From Teratosphaeria epicoccoides (Eukaryota; Ascomycota; Dothideomycetes; Mycosphaerellales; Teratosphaeriaceae): 64,000 nt of DNA. Position numbers and translations under genes: made by a program. The stretch is taken from the NCBI GenBank assembly GCA_021401465.1, contig JADDMT010000039.1, positions 62,001-126,000 of the forward strand. The letters are read 5' to 3'. This document shows positions 54,203 through 64,000 of the stretch, one piece after another (position 1 is the first letter of the stretch; every line of letters begins with the position of its first letter). The notes under the pieces are model-generated. The model had not been told where the DNA came from and made no database searches. It saw nothing but the letters and a program-made list of their open reading frames with translations.

Positions 54203-54742
54203 ATGCCTTCCAAGCTCTCCAAGGTGACGAAACACGTCTCCAAGAAGAAGGGCACCAAGATCAATTCCCTGCACGAGAACAGTCGCGATGCCCAGCGTCT
54301 CAGGAGGGCAGGAGCCCGAGACGACCGTGTGGCAAGACTGGCCGCCGTGCGAGAAAAGGCGAATAGACAGTGGCTTGAGCGAGTTGCTTTCTTCGCCGAT
54401 CGCTTGCCAGAGACGCTTCACCCGATGGATATGGAGCAGATCCAGGAATTAATCATCGAGTTCATTGGTCGGAAGGACCAGGAGCTCGACCAGCTCAAAG
54501 CAGAGCGCAGACCTGGAAGACCCCCCGTGACGAGGCACACTGTCCTCCAACAGCTGGTGGATGCTGAGAGTAAAGAGTTCGAGAGTGGGTTCTACTTGCC
54601 CAACTTACAGGACGAGGAGACGCTGGTGAGGCTGGATGGTTGGAAAGGCGACTGGTTGAGTCTGGGGACTCTGAGGTTTGTCAGGATCGACGAGAAGGGC
54701 AATGTCAGGGAGAGTCAATTCCCACCCCGAGGCGCGTCGTGA
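54203..54742 (+). CDS. TMA16: Translation machinery-associated protein 16
   Basis: Ribosome-biogenesis factor associated with pre-60S particles. 179 residues from ATG 54203 (MPSKLSKVTKHVSKKKG); the frame is open 20 codons further to 54143, but that Ser-rich stretch is not in the family. Seen: the N-terminal basic block and LHENSRDAQRLRRAGARDDR, the family signature, then a helical body (QWLERVAFFADRLPE) and a C-terminal part with FYLPNLQDEETL and WKGDWLSLGTLRFVRI. Single exon. Confidence 0.93.
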   Translation: MPSKLSKVTKHVSKKKGTKINSLHENSRDAQRLRRAGARDDRVARLAAVREKANRQWLERVAFFADRLPETLHPMDMEQIQELIIEFIGRKDQELDQLKAERRPGRPPVTRHTVLQQLVDAESKEFESGFYLPNLQDEETLVRLDGWKGDWLSLGTLRFVRIDEKGNVRESQFPPRGAS

Positions 54743-55634
54743 GTCCGTGCTACGGTCTACTTGGATTCAAGGCCAAGCAGAGCTCATTCAACGTCAATGC
54801 TTTCTGAGCGGAGTGAATGCAAGGCTGGCACCGTGACGGTCAACATCGACACAACTGACTTGCATCTTCGAAAATTTTGACCACAAGCCAAGCTTATTCA
54901 CGCAGCGGAGACTGCGCTTCTTCAACACATCAGCTGCAGATATATGGGCTGATGATGGTGATTTTGGGCAGAGGGCTCCACCCCGACAGACGCTAGACGT
55001 CTACCTTCGAGGCAATGTCCTGCGTTCGATGATTGTTGCGCCCAGTCAGAATCTTATTGTGACAATTGAGGTGTATACAGAGATGTGAGGCGAGGATGCA
55101 GTAGGAGTTGCTGTATCATATTGACGACATGTTGACCCGCGGTTTACCTCGTCAGTCATGTCACCAGAAAGGTTTGACAAGGGTACTGTCTGTCGGAGTT
55201 GATTGCAACTACAAAAAGGATTGTCAAGTATTGATTTTGTCAAGAAAGCACAAAAAGCACATTTGACAGTTCCCAACCTTTTGACACCACATGAGTGATC
55301 CAGCCATGTGAAATCATCAAGATTGACAGTGACTGCGTCAATGGCTTCGTCAAGAAGCCCGTGACTGCCTTGTTTACAAATCACAGGACTCCTGTTACTC
55401 ACGTCACATGCAGTGAGCTGCATCCACGCTTCACAATTGTTGGAGTCCGATCTCTGAACACCGTTGATGATCCCTGCTCACAGATCAATCTCAGCATCAA
55501 CCTCATCTCGAAATCAATGTCACCGACATGCCTCTCAAGCGGTCAAGTGGTCAACCGCCTTTGAGGGAGTCAAAGCATGACCAGCACGGATCACTTGTTG
55601 TTGCTGACTTGGTGACAGTTTCCAAGATACAGTG
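54743..55634. other. Intergenic, TTGACA-rich
   Basis: No gene seen. From about 55060 to the BTB-like start the sequence is dense in TTGAC/GTCAA words, in both orientations. Confidence 0.5.
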
Positions 55635-56312
55635 ATGGTGTTGAAAGAATGCTACTCTGGGGAACTCTTTCGCGTCCATACGGCACCACATGTACGCCGC
55701 TCGATGTTTTGGCACAACATTGTGAAGCTGCACAAGCAGGGCACGGACGAAAATCCGATAATCTGTCCTGGCAATCGCGATACGGTGGCGGCTTACCTTC
55801 AATACGTCTGTCACGGGACGATACCTTCAATCCGTGAGCTTGACTGCAACGGCGACAGCAATGATAAGGAGAGCGCGAAAAATGACGACGGACCCTTAGG
55901 CATCATTCAAGACGAGCAAGAGTGGGAAGATCTCTGTGAGCTTTACATCTTTGCTTCTAAAGTCGAGGACGAGGGTGCGATGGACGCAGTGCTTGACACC
56001 ATGCTTGAGAAGTACGCTGAGGCCGGTATATATGGATCACTGCCTACCGAAGATGCCATCAAGACTGTCTACGCTGATACCCCGGCTGGCTCGCCTCTCA
56101 GGAGAGTACTGGTGGACATATCTGTATGGGAGGGAGCGTTCCCAGAGGAGACGAGCGAAGATATCAACGGGTTCGTGCTGGGTCTGACAAAGATGACGAT
56201 CCAGAGGAAGAAGGACGCTGGCATTGGCAAGATACCGGCGCGAGTCAAAAGGTGTGACTACCATGTGCACGGTCCAAGAGGCCAGTGCGATGACGCGCCA
56301 CCTGCCAGTTGA
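55635..56312 (+). CDS. BTB/POZ-like protein
   Basis: 225 residues, single exon from ATG 55635 (the codon before it is GTG). Seen: KECYSGELFRVHTAPHVRRS at the N-terminus, then NRDTVAAYLQYVCHG and LCELYIFASKVEDEGAMDAV, the layout of the fungal BTB family in which a short BTB core is followed by a helical section (EKYAEAGIYGSLPTEDAIKT, TPAGSPLRRVLVD). In that family the BTB core mediates dimer or cullin contacts; no such role is shown here. The C-terminus has a Cys/His cluster (CDYHVHGPRGQC). Flanked on both sides by TTGACA-rich non-coding DNA. Confidence 0.75.
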   Translation: MVLKECYSGELFRVHTAPHVRRSMFWHNIVKLHKQGTDENPIICPGNRDTVAAYLQYVCHGTIPSIRELDCNGDSNDKESAKNDDGPLGIIQDEQEWEDLCELYIFASKVEDEGAMDAVLDTMLEKYAEAGIYGSLPTEDAIKTVYADTPAGSPLRRVLVDISVWEGAFPEETSEDINGFVLGLTKMTIQRKKDAGIGKIPARVKRCDYHVHGPRGQCDDAPPAS

Positions 56313-57711
56313 CAGTGAGAGATGATTTTGACGTGTGAGTTGATAGTGACAGATGACTGTTGATAATTGACAGCAACATCAGCGTTTGAGTCGAGGCTCA
56401 AGATTTAATATTAAAGTCGACGCTGAAGCTGACAGCTGAGAGTTGACATGGCATTGGGGATTCCATCAAATCACACCTACCTCACATCACGTTAATGCAA
56501 ATGGTCGCCTTCATCCCTACCACACAGCTCGTCCTCGCCGGCGCCGCCCTTGCCACCAGCGGCAGCAATGTCTTTGCCCACTAGTAGAGCGAGTGAAACG
56601 TAAGCCGAGGAGTAAGACTTCATGCAGAGCGCAACGTCGATCATCCACGCAAGTTCTCCAATGCGGTCATCGAAGCTGTGCAAGACTACCTGGCATCCCT
56701 CATTCAACTATTCCTTACGCACAGGCGGCAGTCGTAGGTCGAGGGTCTGGCACGTATTCTCAAATCGATATCTCGCAGCCGTCCACGTCTCGTGCACGTT
56801 TGCGTTGGAACGAGGCTTGCTATCAAAGCACGAATTGGTCCAGGCGATCGCTCCCTCCAACTGTGATGCGAATCCGGGACACGTCTCATGGTTACCTTGG
56901 CTGGTACGAGTGTAGTCCAAGATGATTATCCCGACACCAAGGACTTGGATCCAGATTCCCAAATGCATACTGGCTAACTTCCTACCCAGATCGCGCGAAC
57001 CCGCGCCCCACCGATACAGGCTACAGTATGATCCCCAGAAGATCCCCTTCCTCATCAACCCAGCTGGGGGTCCAGCCTTTGTTGGCGAAGAGTCTCGAAT
57101 TTCTGGTGAAAATGTTGCTCCGAGGGCAGCGGGTTGATGCAAAATCTTGGCCAGAGACACTCAAAGCCACGCCAGCGAGCGGTTGAAGACCGGTATGCTG
57201 ACTTCTCGCGAGCGGAACAGGCGGTCACAAGGGCTAATCATCGCCCAAAGTAAACGTCAGGGCTCCCGTGTAGACAGCTCCGTACTCAGAGGATGGAGGC
57301 GCAGATCACGCATGACTAGTACTTCCCTACCAGAGCCTCAAGGTTATTCTCCATGTTTCTCCACTTGATTTCGTGCATAGCCATTGGAGCTGAAGCAAGA
57401 CAGACGACAATCAGGCTGTTGCTGTTTGAGGGAAGCTTCAGCTTATGTATGATTGTAGCATGGACATCAGCATTAAGCACTAACAGATTCTGTTCAACCC
57501 GTGCAGTGGTATAACGTTTGACAGTGACACGAGGTCAGCTATCTTCGATGGTCATATGTCGTATATGAGAGCATGCCCCGCTTTTCGATCGAGTCATGCT
57601 CGTCGCAGGCTGAGTCATGGCCCTCCGCATCGGATCCCGCTGAATCATGTCCACCCAGCCACCGCACCTCTTTCCTCTCAACGACTGCCATACCGTTTGA
57701 CAGCAGACAGC
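56313..57711. other. Gene-poor gap (1.4 kb)
   Basis: First 150 bases are rich in TGACAG words. A signal-peptide-like stretch starts at 56497 (ATG, ending FAH then stop at 56583) but has no supported continuation. The open frames further on (minus 57160-56708) carry no domain. Confidence 0.35.
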
Positions 57712-58410
57712 ATGGATCCCGCACTATCCCATCCCGAAGCCATGATCGGATACAAGCGATCAATGGATAGCCCTAACCATGACGGTCTTGACCAGAATGC
57801 GGCCTCAAGACGGAAGACCCGTCTCGTATCTGACATGGACGAGGAGCAACTCAGGCGAAAGCGACAAACTGATCGTAAGGCCCAAGAAGCGATGCGACTC
57901 CGGACAAAATCACGGATCAAATCTCTGGAGACCGAGCTCGAGTCTGTGAGAGCAGCGGCTGCACAGAGAGAGCAGGAACTCCAGATGCAAGTCCACGCTT
58001 TACGCGAGGAGAACGCTATGCTTAATGCCCGCCTGGAGGGAAGACATCATGCCAATGGAGATGGCAGCGCCGCAATGGAGCCCTCAGCGGAACCGTCGGA
58101 TTCAGCGCCCCTTCGACCGTACGCTGGCGGTCCGCCGATAGATCCGAAGGTCACGCCGCACTCGGTGCTCGCGAACTTCTCCGATTACTACTCCACCGAG
58201 CAGACATCTGTCAAGGCTCATCCACCGAGCAATGGTCTGAGCGAGAGGGACGTTGCAATTCATGCGCAGATGAGTGCGCCGGCACCTGCCGCGGCTATGG
58301 AGACTGGAGAGCAAGCTATCGAACGCGCAAGTGCAATTGATGGGAACGATGCGAAAACTGTTTACAGCTGGCAGGTACCGCCGGTCGAAGACGGGCAGAA
58401 ACCTGCATAA
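57712..58410 (+). CDS. bZIP-like transcription factor
   Basis: 232 residues from ATG 57712 (MDPALSHPEAMIGYKRSMDS); the frame is open to ATG 57556, but the extra 52 residues look untranslated. Seen: basic region RRKRQTDRKAQEAMRLRTKSRIKSLE (key residues R, K at 49-72) then a leucine-rich coiled coil to about residue 108. The basic region is of the fungal type that has D-R-x-A-Q-x-A-x-R-x-R-T-K in place of the classic N-x7-R. The C-terminal half is disordered with two hydrophobic patches (SVLANFSDYYS, TVYSWQVPP). Targets unknown. Confidence 0.78.
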   Translation: MDPALSHPEAMIGYKRSMDSPNHDGLDQNAASRRKTRLVSDMDEEQLRRKRQTDRKAQEAMRLRTKSRIKSLETELESVRAAAAQREQELQMQVHALREENAMLNARLEGRHHANGDGSAAMEPSAEPSDSAPLRPYAGGPPIDPKVTPHSVLANFSDYYSTEQTSVKAHPPSNGLSERDVAIHAQMSAPAPAAAMETGEQAIERASAIDGNDAKTVYSWQVPPVEDGQKPA

Positions 58411-59093
58411 GAAGTCTCAAGCTCTCTGGATCCTCAATCGGCCCGCTGGAGTGGGCTTACCAAGCTCGGAACTTATCAGCACAACGGCAGCCGCTGTGTT
58501 AGCAGACCTCCCGATAAAGACAGGGTTTCTCAAGGACCTCGCGCCACATCAGAAAAATGCCATGGCGCTGCGGAAGTGCGGCGCTGCTTAGGTCCATGGC
58601 TCAAAGACGTTACACTTCGTCTAGTTGCCTTGGCTCATGACTCCGCACGAGCGAAATTTTGTTCAGCATTGTACAGTCCCGGCGCGGCACTCCTACGGGC
58701 TCGTCCCGGCAAGCAATCCAAAGCACCGGAAGGACGACGTAGTTTAGAATGACTACCGCGGTATACACAGAAGCTGTGAAGCAGTTGTATGAGCAGCACG
58801 CAGAGCTATATACATGTATGATGAAATGTGCACACTTGTTCTTCTGGGAATAGGGGTATGCCCGAGATATCACCCAAATACAGATTTGCGCTATGTAATT
58901 CCGTAGCTACATCTCTCGATTTGGATGCGTTAAGGATTGAGGATGGCCGAGACGAGCAGCGTGAGGTTGAGTTCCAAGCCACGAACGAGAGATTGGAGAA
59001 GCGAACTGGTACAATGCGACGAAAGGTATTCGTGACAAGTGAGGCATCCTTCACGTAATCAGGAACGCCGCAGCCGTGGCATCCTGGCACAGC
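58411..59093. other. Convergent 3' region
   Basis: 683 bases between the bZIP-like gene and the SMC4 stop. Short frames only. Confidence 0.45.
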
Positions 59094-62000
59094 CTATGCC
59101 CTCGGGACGATGTAGTCCCTATTCTCGATCGTTACACTTTTCGTCTGTTGCAAATAGTCAGCATCTGCGACAGTCAAGATAATCTCCGTGTGGGTAGATG
59201 CGTACCATATGGTTGACCTTGTACACACCCACCAACCGCGCCGCCAATTCAAACATGTTGTTCCGCAATGAGATGACAATGAACTGCGCGTTCTTCGTGC
59301 GCTCCTTGATATAAGCCGCGACGATTGAAACCTGCGACTCCCGTTAGCAGGAACTCCCCACCACAGTTCTAAACCTCGACTCACATTTCTGAAATCCAAC
59401 GCCGCGTCAATCTCATCCATGACATAAAGCGGCGTTGGCCGATAATGATGCAACGCAAACACCAACGCCAAAGAACTCAACGTCTTCTCACCACCAGACA
59501 AATTCCCAATATTCTTCCAGCTCTTCTTCGGCGGCATCACTGAAAACAGAATCCCCTCCGAGAACGGGTCCAGACTATCTACCAACTCCAGCTCCGCATT
59601 GCCGCCCATAGTGATCATCTGGTACATCTCCTTCAATCGCATTGAGATGATCGAGAAACCTTCCATGAAGCCCTCCAACCGCATGCGGCGGAGCTCATCA
59701 GTGCGTTTCTTCGCGGTGTCGCGTGCGGACAGCGCGATGTTGAGGTCTTCGAGGCGCGCGGAGTGTTCGTGAACGCGGCGGCGGTATTCGGCGAGGACGG
59801 AGAGCTCCACGTGCCGGCTTGTGCTTTCTTCCAGCGTCGCGATAGAGGCTTTCAGGTCCTCCTTGTCGAGGTCTGCGAGCTCGTCTCGGCTGAGCTCAGG
59901 GACGGCTTCGGGTTCCCTTTCTTCGCCTTCGTCGGAGAAGACTTGCATGGTGAGTTTGCTGAGCTTCTCTTGCCAGTATTTGAGGCGCTTCTGGCTGTCT
60001 GCCAAGATCTTCTGGTTTTCTTCGAGCTTGTTTCGCATCTCGACCTCGATGCCACGAGTCTCATTCAGCTCAGCGGTCAGCGCATCGAGCTCGGTCTTCA
60101 GACCTTGAAGCTCGTCTTTCTTCTCTTCGAGTGCGTGCTCTGCCTCTTGGGCCTGCGATCGGAAGCCAGAGGTTTCCTCATGATGCTTCCTCATGTCCTC
60201 CTCGACTTTCTCGATGTCAGCAGCGACCTTTTCCAATTCAATGGAGGCTTCCCCGTTGACCTGCTCATGCTTGATCTTCTGCTTCTCAGCCTTCGTCTTG
60301 GCCACTTCCGCGGAGCTCAAATTCTCATTAGCACTGTCAAGCTGCTCCTTGACGCCGTCGACCTTGCCCTTCTGAATGCGCAGCTTGACACCACCGACCT
60401 CCATGATCTTCTCCTGGAGCTCTTTGATGTCATCTTCAATCCCAGCACTCTCAGACTGGAGCTTTTCGATGTCGGCCTGCATCTTGTCAATGCTGTTCTC
60501 CAGGCTGGCAGTCTTGCCTTTGTCAGCTTTTGATGTCCGGCTTTCTTCTGCGTTAAGCTCCTCGATACGCTTCTGAGCATCGGCAATGTTGCGCTCGATG
60601 CTGTCCAATTCTAAGGCCAACTTCTGCGCCTGAGTCTCCAGCTTTGGCAGCTGGTCTTGCAGTGCACGCAGTTGCGCTTCGAGTTCCCGCCGGCTCTCTT
60701 GGAGCTCAGCATACTCCTTCTCGAGCGCATCGCGATCCACCTCCATCTTCGCCACCTGCTCCTTGCTCACATCTGATGTCAGCTTGGAGGACATTCCGCC
60801 CTTTGCCACCTTCGTGCCGCCACCACTCATGGTACCGGACTTGTCGATGAGCTGGCCATCCAACGTGACCACACGCCATCGCTTGGCGCCATATGCGATG
60901 CGATTGGCCTGTTCGAGGTCCTTCGCAACGAGTGTATTCTGCAACACACTGTAGAAAGCCGGACGGAATCGGTCATGCTTGCTCTTGACCAGATCGAACA
61001 AACGTGGCACATCTTCCGGGGTCTCGATCGCGGAGAGATCGCGCTGTGGTAGTCGGTCCAGCAAGATGAAATTCGCACGGCCCAAGTTGTTCTTTCGCAA
61101 GTAATCGATGCATTGTTGGCCAACTTCTACAGTATCCACAACCAGGTTGTCGAGCGCAGGGCATGCTGTCGAGATGGCGACGTCATATTTCTGGTCGATA
61201 GCTCCAAGATTTCCAAGTCGGCCGTAAAAACCATCAATACGACCTGAATCCTTGAGGCGGGTTAGCCCGGCAAGCACGTTGCCCTGGCTCTGCGTGGCCG
61301 ATAAGCTCGCACGCGCCTCATCGGCTTTCTGACGCGACGTGGAAAGCTTGCTCTTAATTGCAGGCTCCTGCGACGCTAGCTGCCCGATTTCCTTCTGTAC
61401 CGACGCAATCTGTTTGACACTGGACTTCTGCTGTTTCTTGCATTCTTCAAGCTCGCTAGCTTTCGTCTCCCGCTGCTCCTCCAGCCCTGTCACTTTGGTC
61501 TCCACTTCGGCTACAGCTGTCGCGCCCGCATGCTCGCGTTCTAGCAGAATGTCAAGCTCGCTTCGCGCGACAGCAATGGCAGACTGCTTATCGCTGATCT
61601 TAGCATTCCAAGGTTCCAGTTGCTTCTGCTTGGCCGCGATCTCGTCACTGAGACCTTGCGTCTTGCCCTTCAAGCTCTCCCGGATCTCAGCTAGCTCTTT
61701 CTCCTCAGCCGCCAGTTCTTGCTCAAGCTCTTCAATCTCGCCAGACAAACGCTCGATGTCATTTTTTGCATTCTTTGCGAGCGTGTCAGACTCGTGGATG
61801 CCGAATTTGGAGGTCTCGAAAGTCTTGTCGAGCTTCTTCGACTTGTTCGCCAAGAACTTCTTCTTCTCCTCGAACTTGACGGTTTCCTTGTCCAGCTTGG
61901 CCATCTCCTTGAGTATGCCTTGAGTGTCCTTCTCAATCCTGTCGTATTCTTTGGAACCAGACTTGTATTGCTTCTCCAGGCGCTTGATCTCTTCTTCGCT

Positions 62001-63578
62001 ACCACCATGTTTTTGCAGCTCCTCATTCAATTGTTCCTGGTTCTGGCCAATAGCCTCTTCAGTGACCTCAATGTTGTCGCCGCATTCTGCAACGTAGATC
62101 TGGTACAGCGCAGACTGTTTCGAAGCCAAATCATTCTCGTGACTGATGTGCGCGAGAGCCTTGTTCTTCTTGTCCTCAAGACCATGCTTCTCTTTCTCGA
62201 CGTGCTGGACGCGATTCGATTTCTCCAGGCAGACTTCGTTGAGCGTCTCGGTTTCGGCTGCAGACTCCTCAATCGGCGCTTTGTACTTCGACGTGCCAAT
62301 AATGTCCTCGAGGTATTCCAGCAGGCCATCATCGTTTTCACCCTGAGCTTTCGGCTTCATCTGAGCGATCGACTCGACCTCACCTTGCAAGATCAGGAAG
62401 CGTTTGTGGTCCAGATCAATGCCGCGACCTTTGAGCAGTGTGGTCACCGCTGTAAAGTCTGATGTCCGTCCATTGATATAGTACTTGCTGCTGTTGTTCT
62501 TGAAGGCTCGTCGCGAGATTACCAGCTGCGAATCTGGCAGAACAGTACACTCTCCATTCGGCTCGTCCATGACCTCTTGGAAGTGCACTTCAACCTCACA
62601 AAATTCAAGGTCAGGATGATGTGCGCTGTTGTGAATAAGCGCCGAGATCTTGCCCTGCCGCATCTTGCTGGCGCGAAAACCAAAGACGAAAAGCAGAGAG
62701 TCTATGACATTGCTCTTTCCCGACCCATTTGGTCCAACGACTGACGAGAACGACGCGTGGAATGGCCCGACCTGTTGCCTCCCGGCATAAGATTTGAAGT
62801 TGGTCATGTAGAGATACGTGATGATCATGCGCGGTTTCGCTTCTGCTGGCTCTGTTGACTGTGGGATACCCAATGCTTTTGTCCTGACCACAATGTCCAT
62901 CGGCTTCTCCAGCTTTGTGATTGACGGATCCACCTTCATGACTTGCATCTTCATCTCTGCCTTTGGTGTTTGCGCACCGTCGTCAGCCACGTCCGTCATC
63001 TCGACGTCCTCGTCCGGAGGCGTGACATTCCGCTGCGCTATCTTTGGCGTTTGCTCGTTGATCGCAATCTCTGTAATATCTGACAGCGGTGTGGTCTGGG
63101 GCGAAGCAGGCTCTGGCGATACGGATGGCTGCGGTGTCGGCAAGGGAGGCTGCAGCTCTGGCGGGTCTGGTGCGATGGACACCCGCGACGCTCTACTCTT
63201 GCGCGCCGCTCGCGCATCTTTGACGCTTCGTCTCTTGGGCGGCGATTTCTTGGTGGGCGAGGTCGGCTCATCGGCGACGCTCTCTGGTGGGCTGAAGATG
63301 TGGGAAGGCTCGATTTGCGATATGTCTACTGAGTCGCTCACTGCGGTGCGTCTCGCATTGCCAGCGCGTCTTCGCGGTGCGGTGGAGGTATTTGCCGTCG
63401 TCCTCCGTCTCGGCGATGCTCGTGCGCTCTTTGGCGCCGGCGTGAACTCTTCCTCATCCTCCTCGTCCTGGTTCCTGCTGACCACGCTGTTTTCAATGTC
63501 GGAGCCATCATCCTCGTCCACAATCACCTTTCTTCGGCCAGCGACTCGCCGAGCAGGTCGGACTGGTGAGTCCGCCAT
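59094..63578 (-). CDS. SMC4: Condensin subunit SMC4
   Basis: ATPase of the condensin complex that compacts mitotic chromosomes. 1456 residues in three exons: 63578-59385, 59331-59206, 59144-59094. The introns (53 nt GTGAGT to GTCGCAG; 61 nt GTACGC to AACAG) are both stopless when read through, because together they keep frame, so the unspliced frame hides a false C-terminus; spliced, it reads FRNVSIVAAYIKERTKNAQF, then FVISLRNNMFELAARLVGVY and TKSVTIENRDY. Seen: disordered N-terminus (about 230 residues), Walker A GPNGSGKSN (about 282), long coiled coils either side of a hinge (about 730-900, with GLTRLKDSGRIDGFYGRLG), signature LSGGEKT (1360) and Walker B PLYVMDEIDAALD (about 1383-1395). A single gene of this size with these features fits Smc4 rather than Smc1/2/3. 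Confidence 0.94.
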   Translation of the reverse strand: MADSPVRPARRVAGRRKVIVDEDDGSDIENSVVSRNQDEEDEEEFTPAPKSARASPRRRTTANTSTAPRRRAGNARRTAVSDSVDISQIEPSHIFSPPESVADEPTSPTKKSPPKRRSVKDARAARKSRASRVSIAPDPPELQPPLPTPQPSVSPEPASPQTTPLSDITEIAINEQTPKIAQRNVTPPDEDVEMTDVADDGAQTPKAEMKMQVMKVDPSITKLEKPMDIVVRTKALGIPQSTEPAEAKPRMIITYLYMTNFKSYAGRQQVGPFHASFSSVVGPNGSGKSNVIDSLLFVFGFRASKMRQGKISALIHNSAHHPDLEFCEVEVHFQEVMDEPNGECTVLPDSQLVISRRAFKNNSSKYYINGRTSDFTAVTTLLKGRGIDLDHKRFLILQGEVESIAQMKPKAQGENDDGLLEYLEDIIGTSKYKAPIEESAAETETLNEVCLEKSNRVQHVEKEKHGLEDKKNKALAHISHENDLASKQSALYQIYVAECGDNIEVTEEAIGQNQEQLNEELQKHGGSEEEIKRLEKQYKSGSKEYDRIEKDTQGILKEMAKLDKETVKFEEKKKFLANKSKKLDKTFETSKFGIHESDTLAKNAKNDIERLSGEIEELEQELAAEEKELAEIRESLKGKTQGLSDEIAAKQKQLEPWNAKISDKQSAIAVARSELDILLEREHAGATAVAEVETKVTGLEEQRETKASELEECKKQQKSSVKQIASVQKEIGQLASQEPAIKSKLSTSRQKADEARASLSATQSQGNVLAGLTRLKDSGRIDGFYGRLGNLGAIDQKYDVAISTACPALDNLVVDTVEVGQQCIDYLRKNNLGRANFILLDRLPQRDLSAIETPEDVPRLFDLVKSKHDRFRPAFYSVLQNTLVAKDLEQANRIAYGAKRWRVVTLDGQLIDKSGTMSGGGTKVAKGGMSSKLTSDVSKEQVAKMEVDRDALEKEYAELQESRRELEAQLRALQDQLPKLETQAQKLALELDSIERNIADAQKRIEELNAEESRTSKADKGKTASLENSIDKMQADIEKLQSESAGIEDDIKELQEKIMEVGGVKLRIQKGKVDGVKEQLDSANENLSSAEVAKTKAEKQKIKHEQVNGEASIELEKVAADIEKVEEDMRKHHEETSGFRSQAQEAEHALEEKKDELQGLKTELDALTAELNETRGIEVEMRNKLEENQKILADSQKRLKYWQEKLSKLTMQVFSDEGEEREPEAVPELSRDELADLDKEDLKASIATLEESTSRHVELSVLAEYRRRVHEHSARLEDLNIALSARDTAKKRTDELRRMRLEGFMEGFSIISMRLKEMYQMITMGGNAELELVDSLDPFSEGILFSVMPPKKSWKNIGNLSGGEKTLSSLALVFALHHYRPTPLYVMDEIDAALDFRNVSRGLELWWGVPANGSRRFQSSRLISRSARRTRSSLSSHCGTTCLNWRRGWWVCTRSTIWYASTHTEIILTVADADYLQQTKSVTIENRDYIVPRA

Positions 63579-64000
63579 GGTGAGCGATGGGCTGTACGAT
63601 TGGGCTCAGCAGTTCCACGCTATGCACTGCTTCATCTGCATGTCAACAATGGTGTGCGTACATGTAAACAGAGCCAAGCATCGGCCCCGGATCGACCCGC
63701 ATCGCGTCAGTGACTCGGTAAGGTGCCAACGCGCTCTCACGTGTGATAAGATCTTCCTCGCCGATCATCCTGAATTGCTGGATTCCAATGATCATGTGAC
63801 ATGTTGCGAATCAACGCCGAAAGCTTCGGCGGCTCGGGCGCAAAGCTTGTATCGCCAAGTCGCCTTGCATACAACTCGCAGGCTAGTAGACTCCATCCAC
63901 CGTTGTCGGCACACCGCTAGGCCGTATTACTTGCAGCGTTGGCACACATGCATCAGACCCATGCTATACTGTATCACCACCGCGCATGCACATCACCTTG
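63579..64000. other. SMC4 upstream region
   Basis: 422 bases to the window edge. Two ACGCG cores lie here; also GTGACGT-like and CACGTG-like words near 63735-63745. No gene seen. Confidence 0.45.
63703..63733. promoter_or_regulatory. Two ACGCG cores upstream of SMC4
   Basis: CGCGT at 63703-63707 and ACGCG at 63729-63733, 125-155 bases from the SMC4 ATG. Same core as in the POL3 and EXO1 promoters. Confidence 0.4.

Noticed and set aside
56497..56583. Signal-peptide-like start (MQMVAFIP... FAH stop)
   Set aside because: Stops after 28 codons, and no donor and downstream exon could be joined convincingly.

Overview
The window is nuclear DNA from a filamentous ascomycete (Pezizomycotina). Dothideomycetes, and Mycosphaerellales-like fungi in particular, is my inference. 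The evidence is short spliceosomal introns (50-77 nt, GT-AG, branch sites such as CTGAC), intron-poor genes on both strands, several proteins typical of this fungal class (two proteins of the LPxELRN type, a YTP1-like membrane protein, a BTB-like protein, a degenerate kinase-like fold), and several tiny cysteine-rich secreted proteins. I see no rRNA, tRNA, CRISPR, transposon or plasmid feature.

Layout. 1-2.8 kb: 3' part of a mitochondrial translation initiation factor IF-2 with an N-terminal zinc knuckle. 4.6-6.5 kb: proline-rich, NPF-containing protein. 7.2 kb: a three-exon, six-cysteine small secreted protein. 8.9-12 kb: a PARL-like rhomboid protease divergent from the DEAD-box helicase DHH1. 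13-15.3 kb: an LPxELRN protein convergent with a RING protein. 16.3-19.9 kb: mitochondrial DNA polymerase gamma. 20.4-24 kb: a kinase-like protein and a second LPxELRN protein. 24.9-27 kb: a homeodomain transcription factor. 29.4-33 kb: DNA polymerase delta catalytic subunit. 33-35 kb: a tandem pair of small Cys/His proteins and an eight-cysteine secreted protein. 35.7-38.4 kb: DASH subunit DAM1 divergent from a CRAL-TRIO lipid-transfer protein. 39.9-45.6 kb: YTP1-like protein and an SLM1-like F-BAR/PH protein. 46.4-51 kb: an accessory stretch with a secreted GH43 hydrolase, a third small secreted protein, a decayed membrane-protein gene and a possible second relic. 51.5-54.7 kb: EXO1 divergent from TMA16. 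55.6-58.4 kb: BTB-like protein and a bZIP-like factor. 59-63.6 kb: SMC4.

Working together. Polymerase delta, EXO1, SMC4 and DAM1 act in S phase or mitosis. Their upstream regions carry two or three ACGCG cores each (MluI cell-cycle box type). The clusters at POL3 and EXO1 are tight enough to suggest MBF-type control. The other theme is three small secreted cysteine-rich proteins and a tandem pair sharing the spacing C-x8-C-x-H-x8-C-x18/19-C-x13-C. Most were recovered only by working out splicing by hand, so all exon joins here are inference from sequence, not from transcripts.
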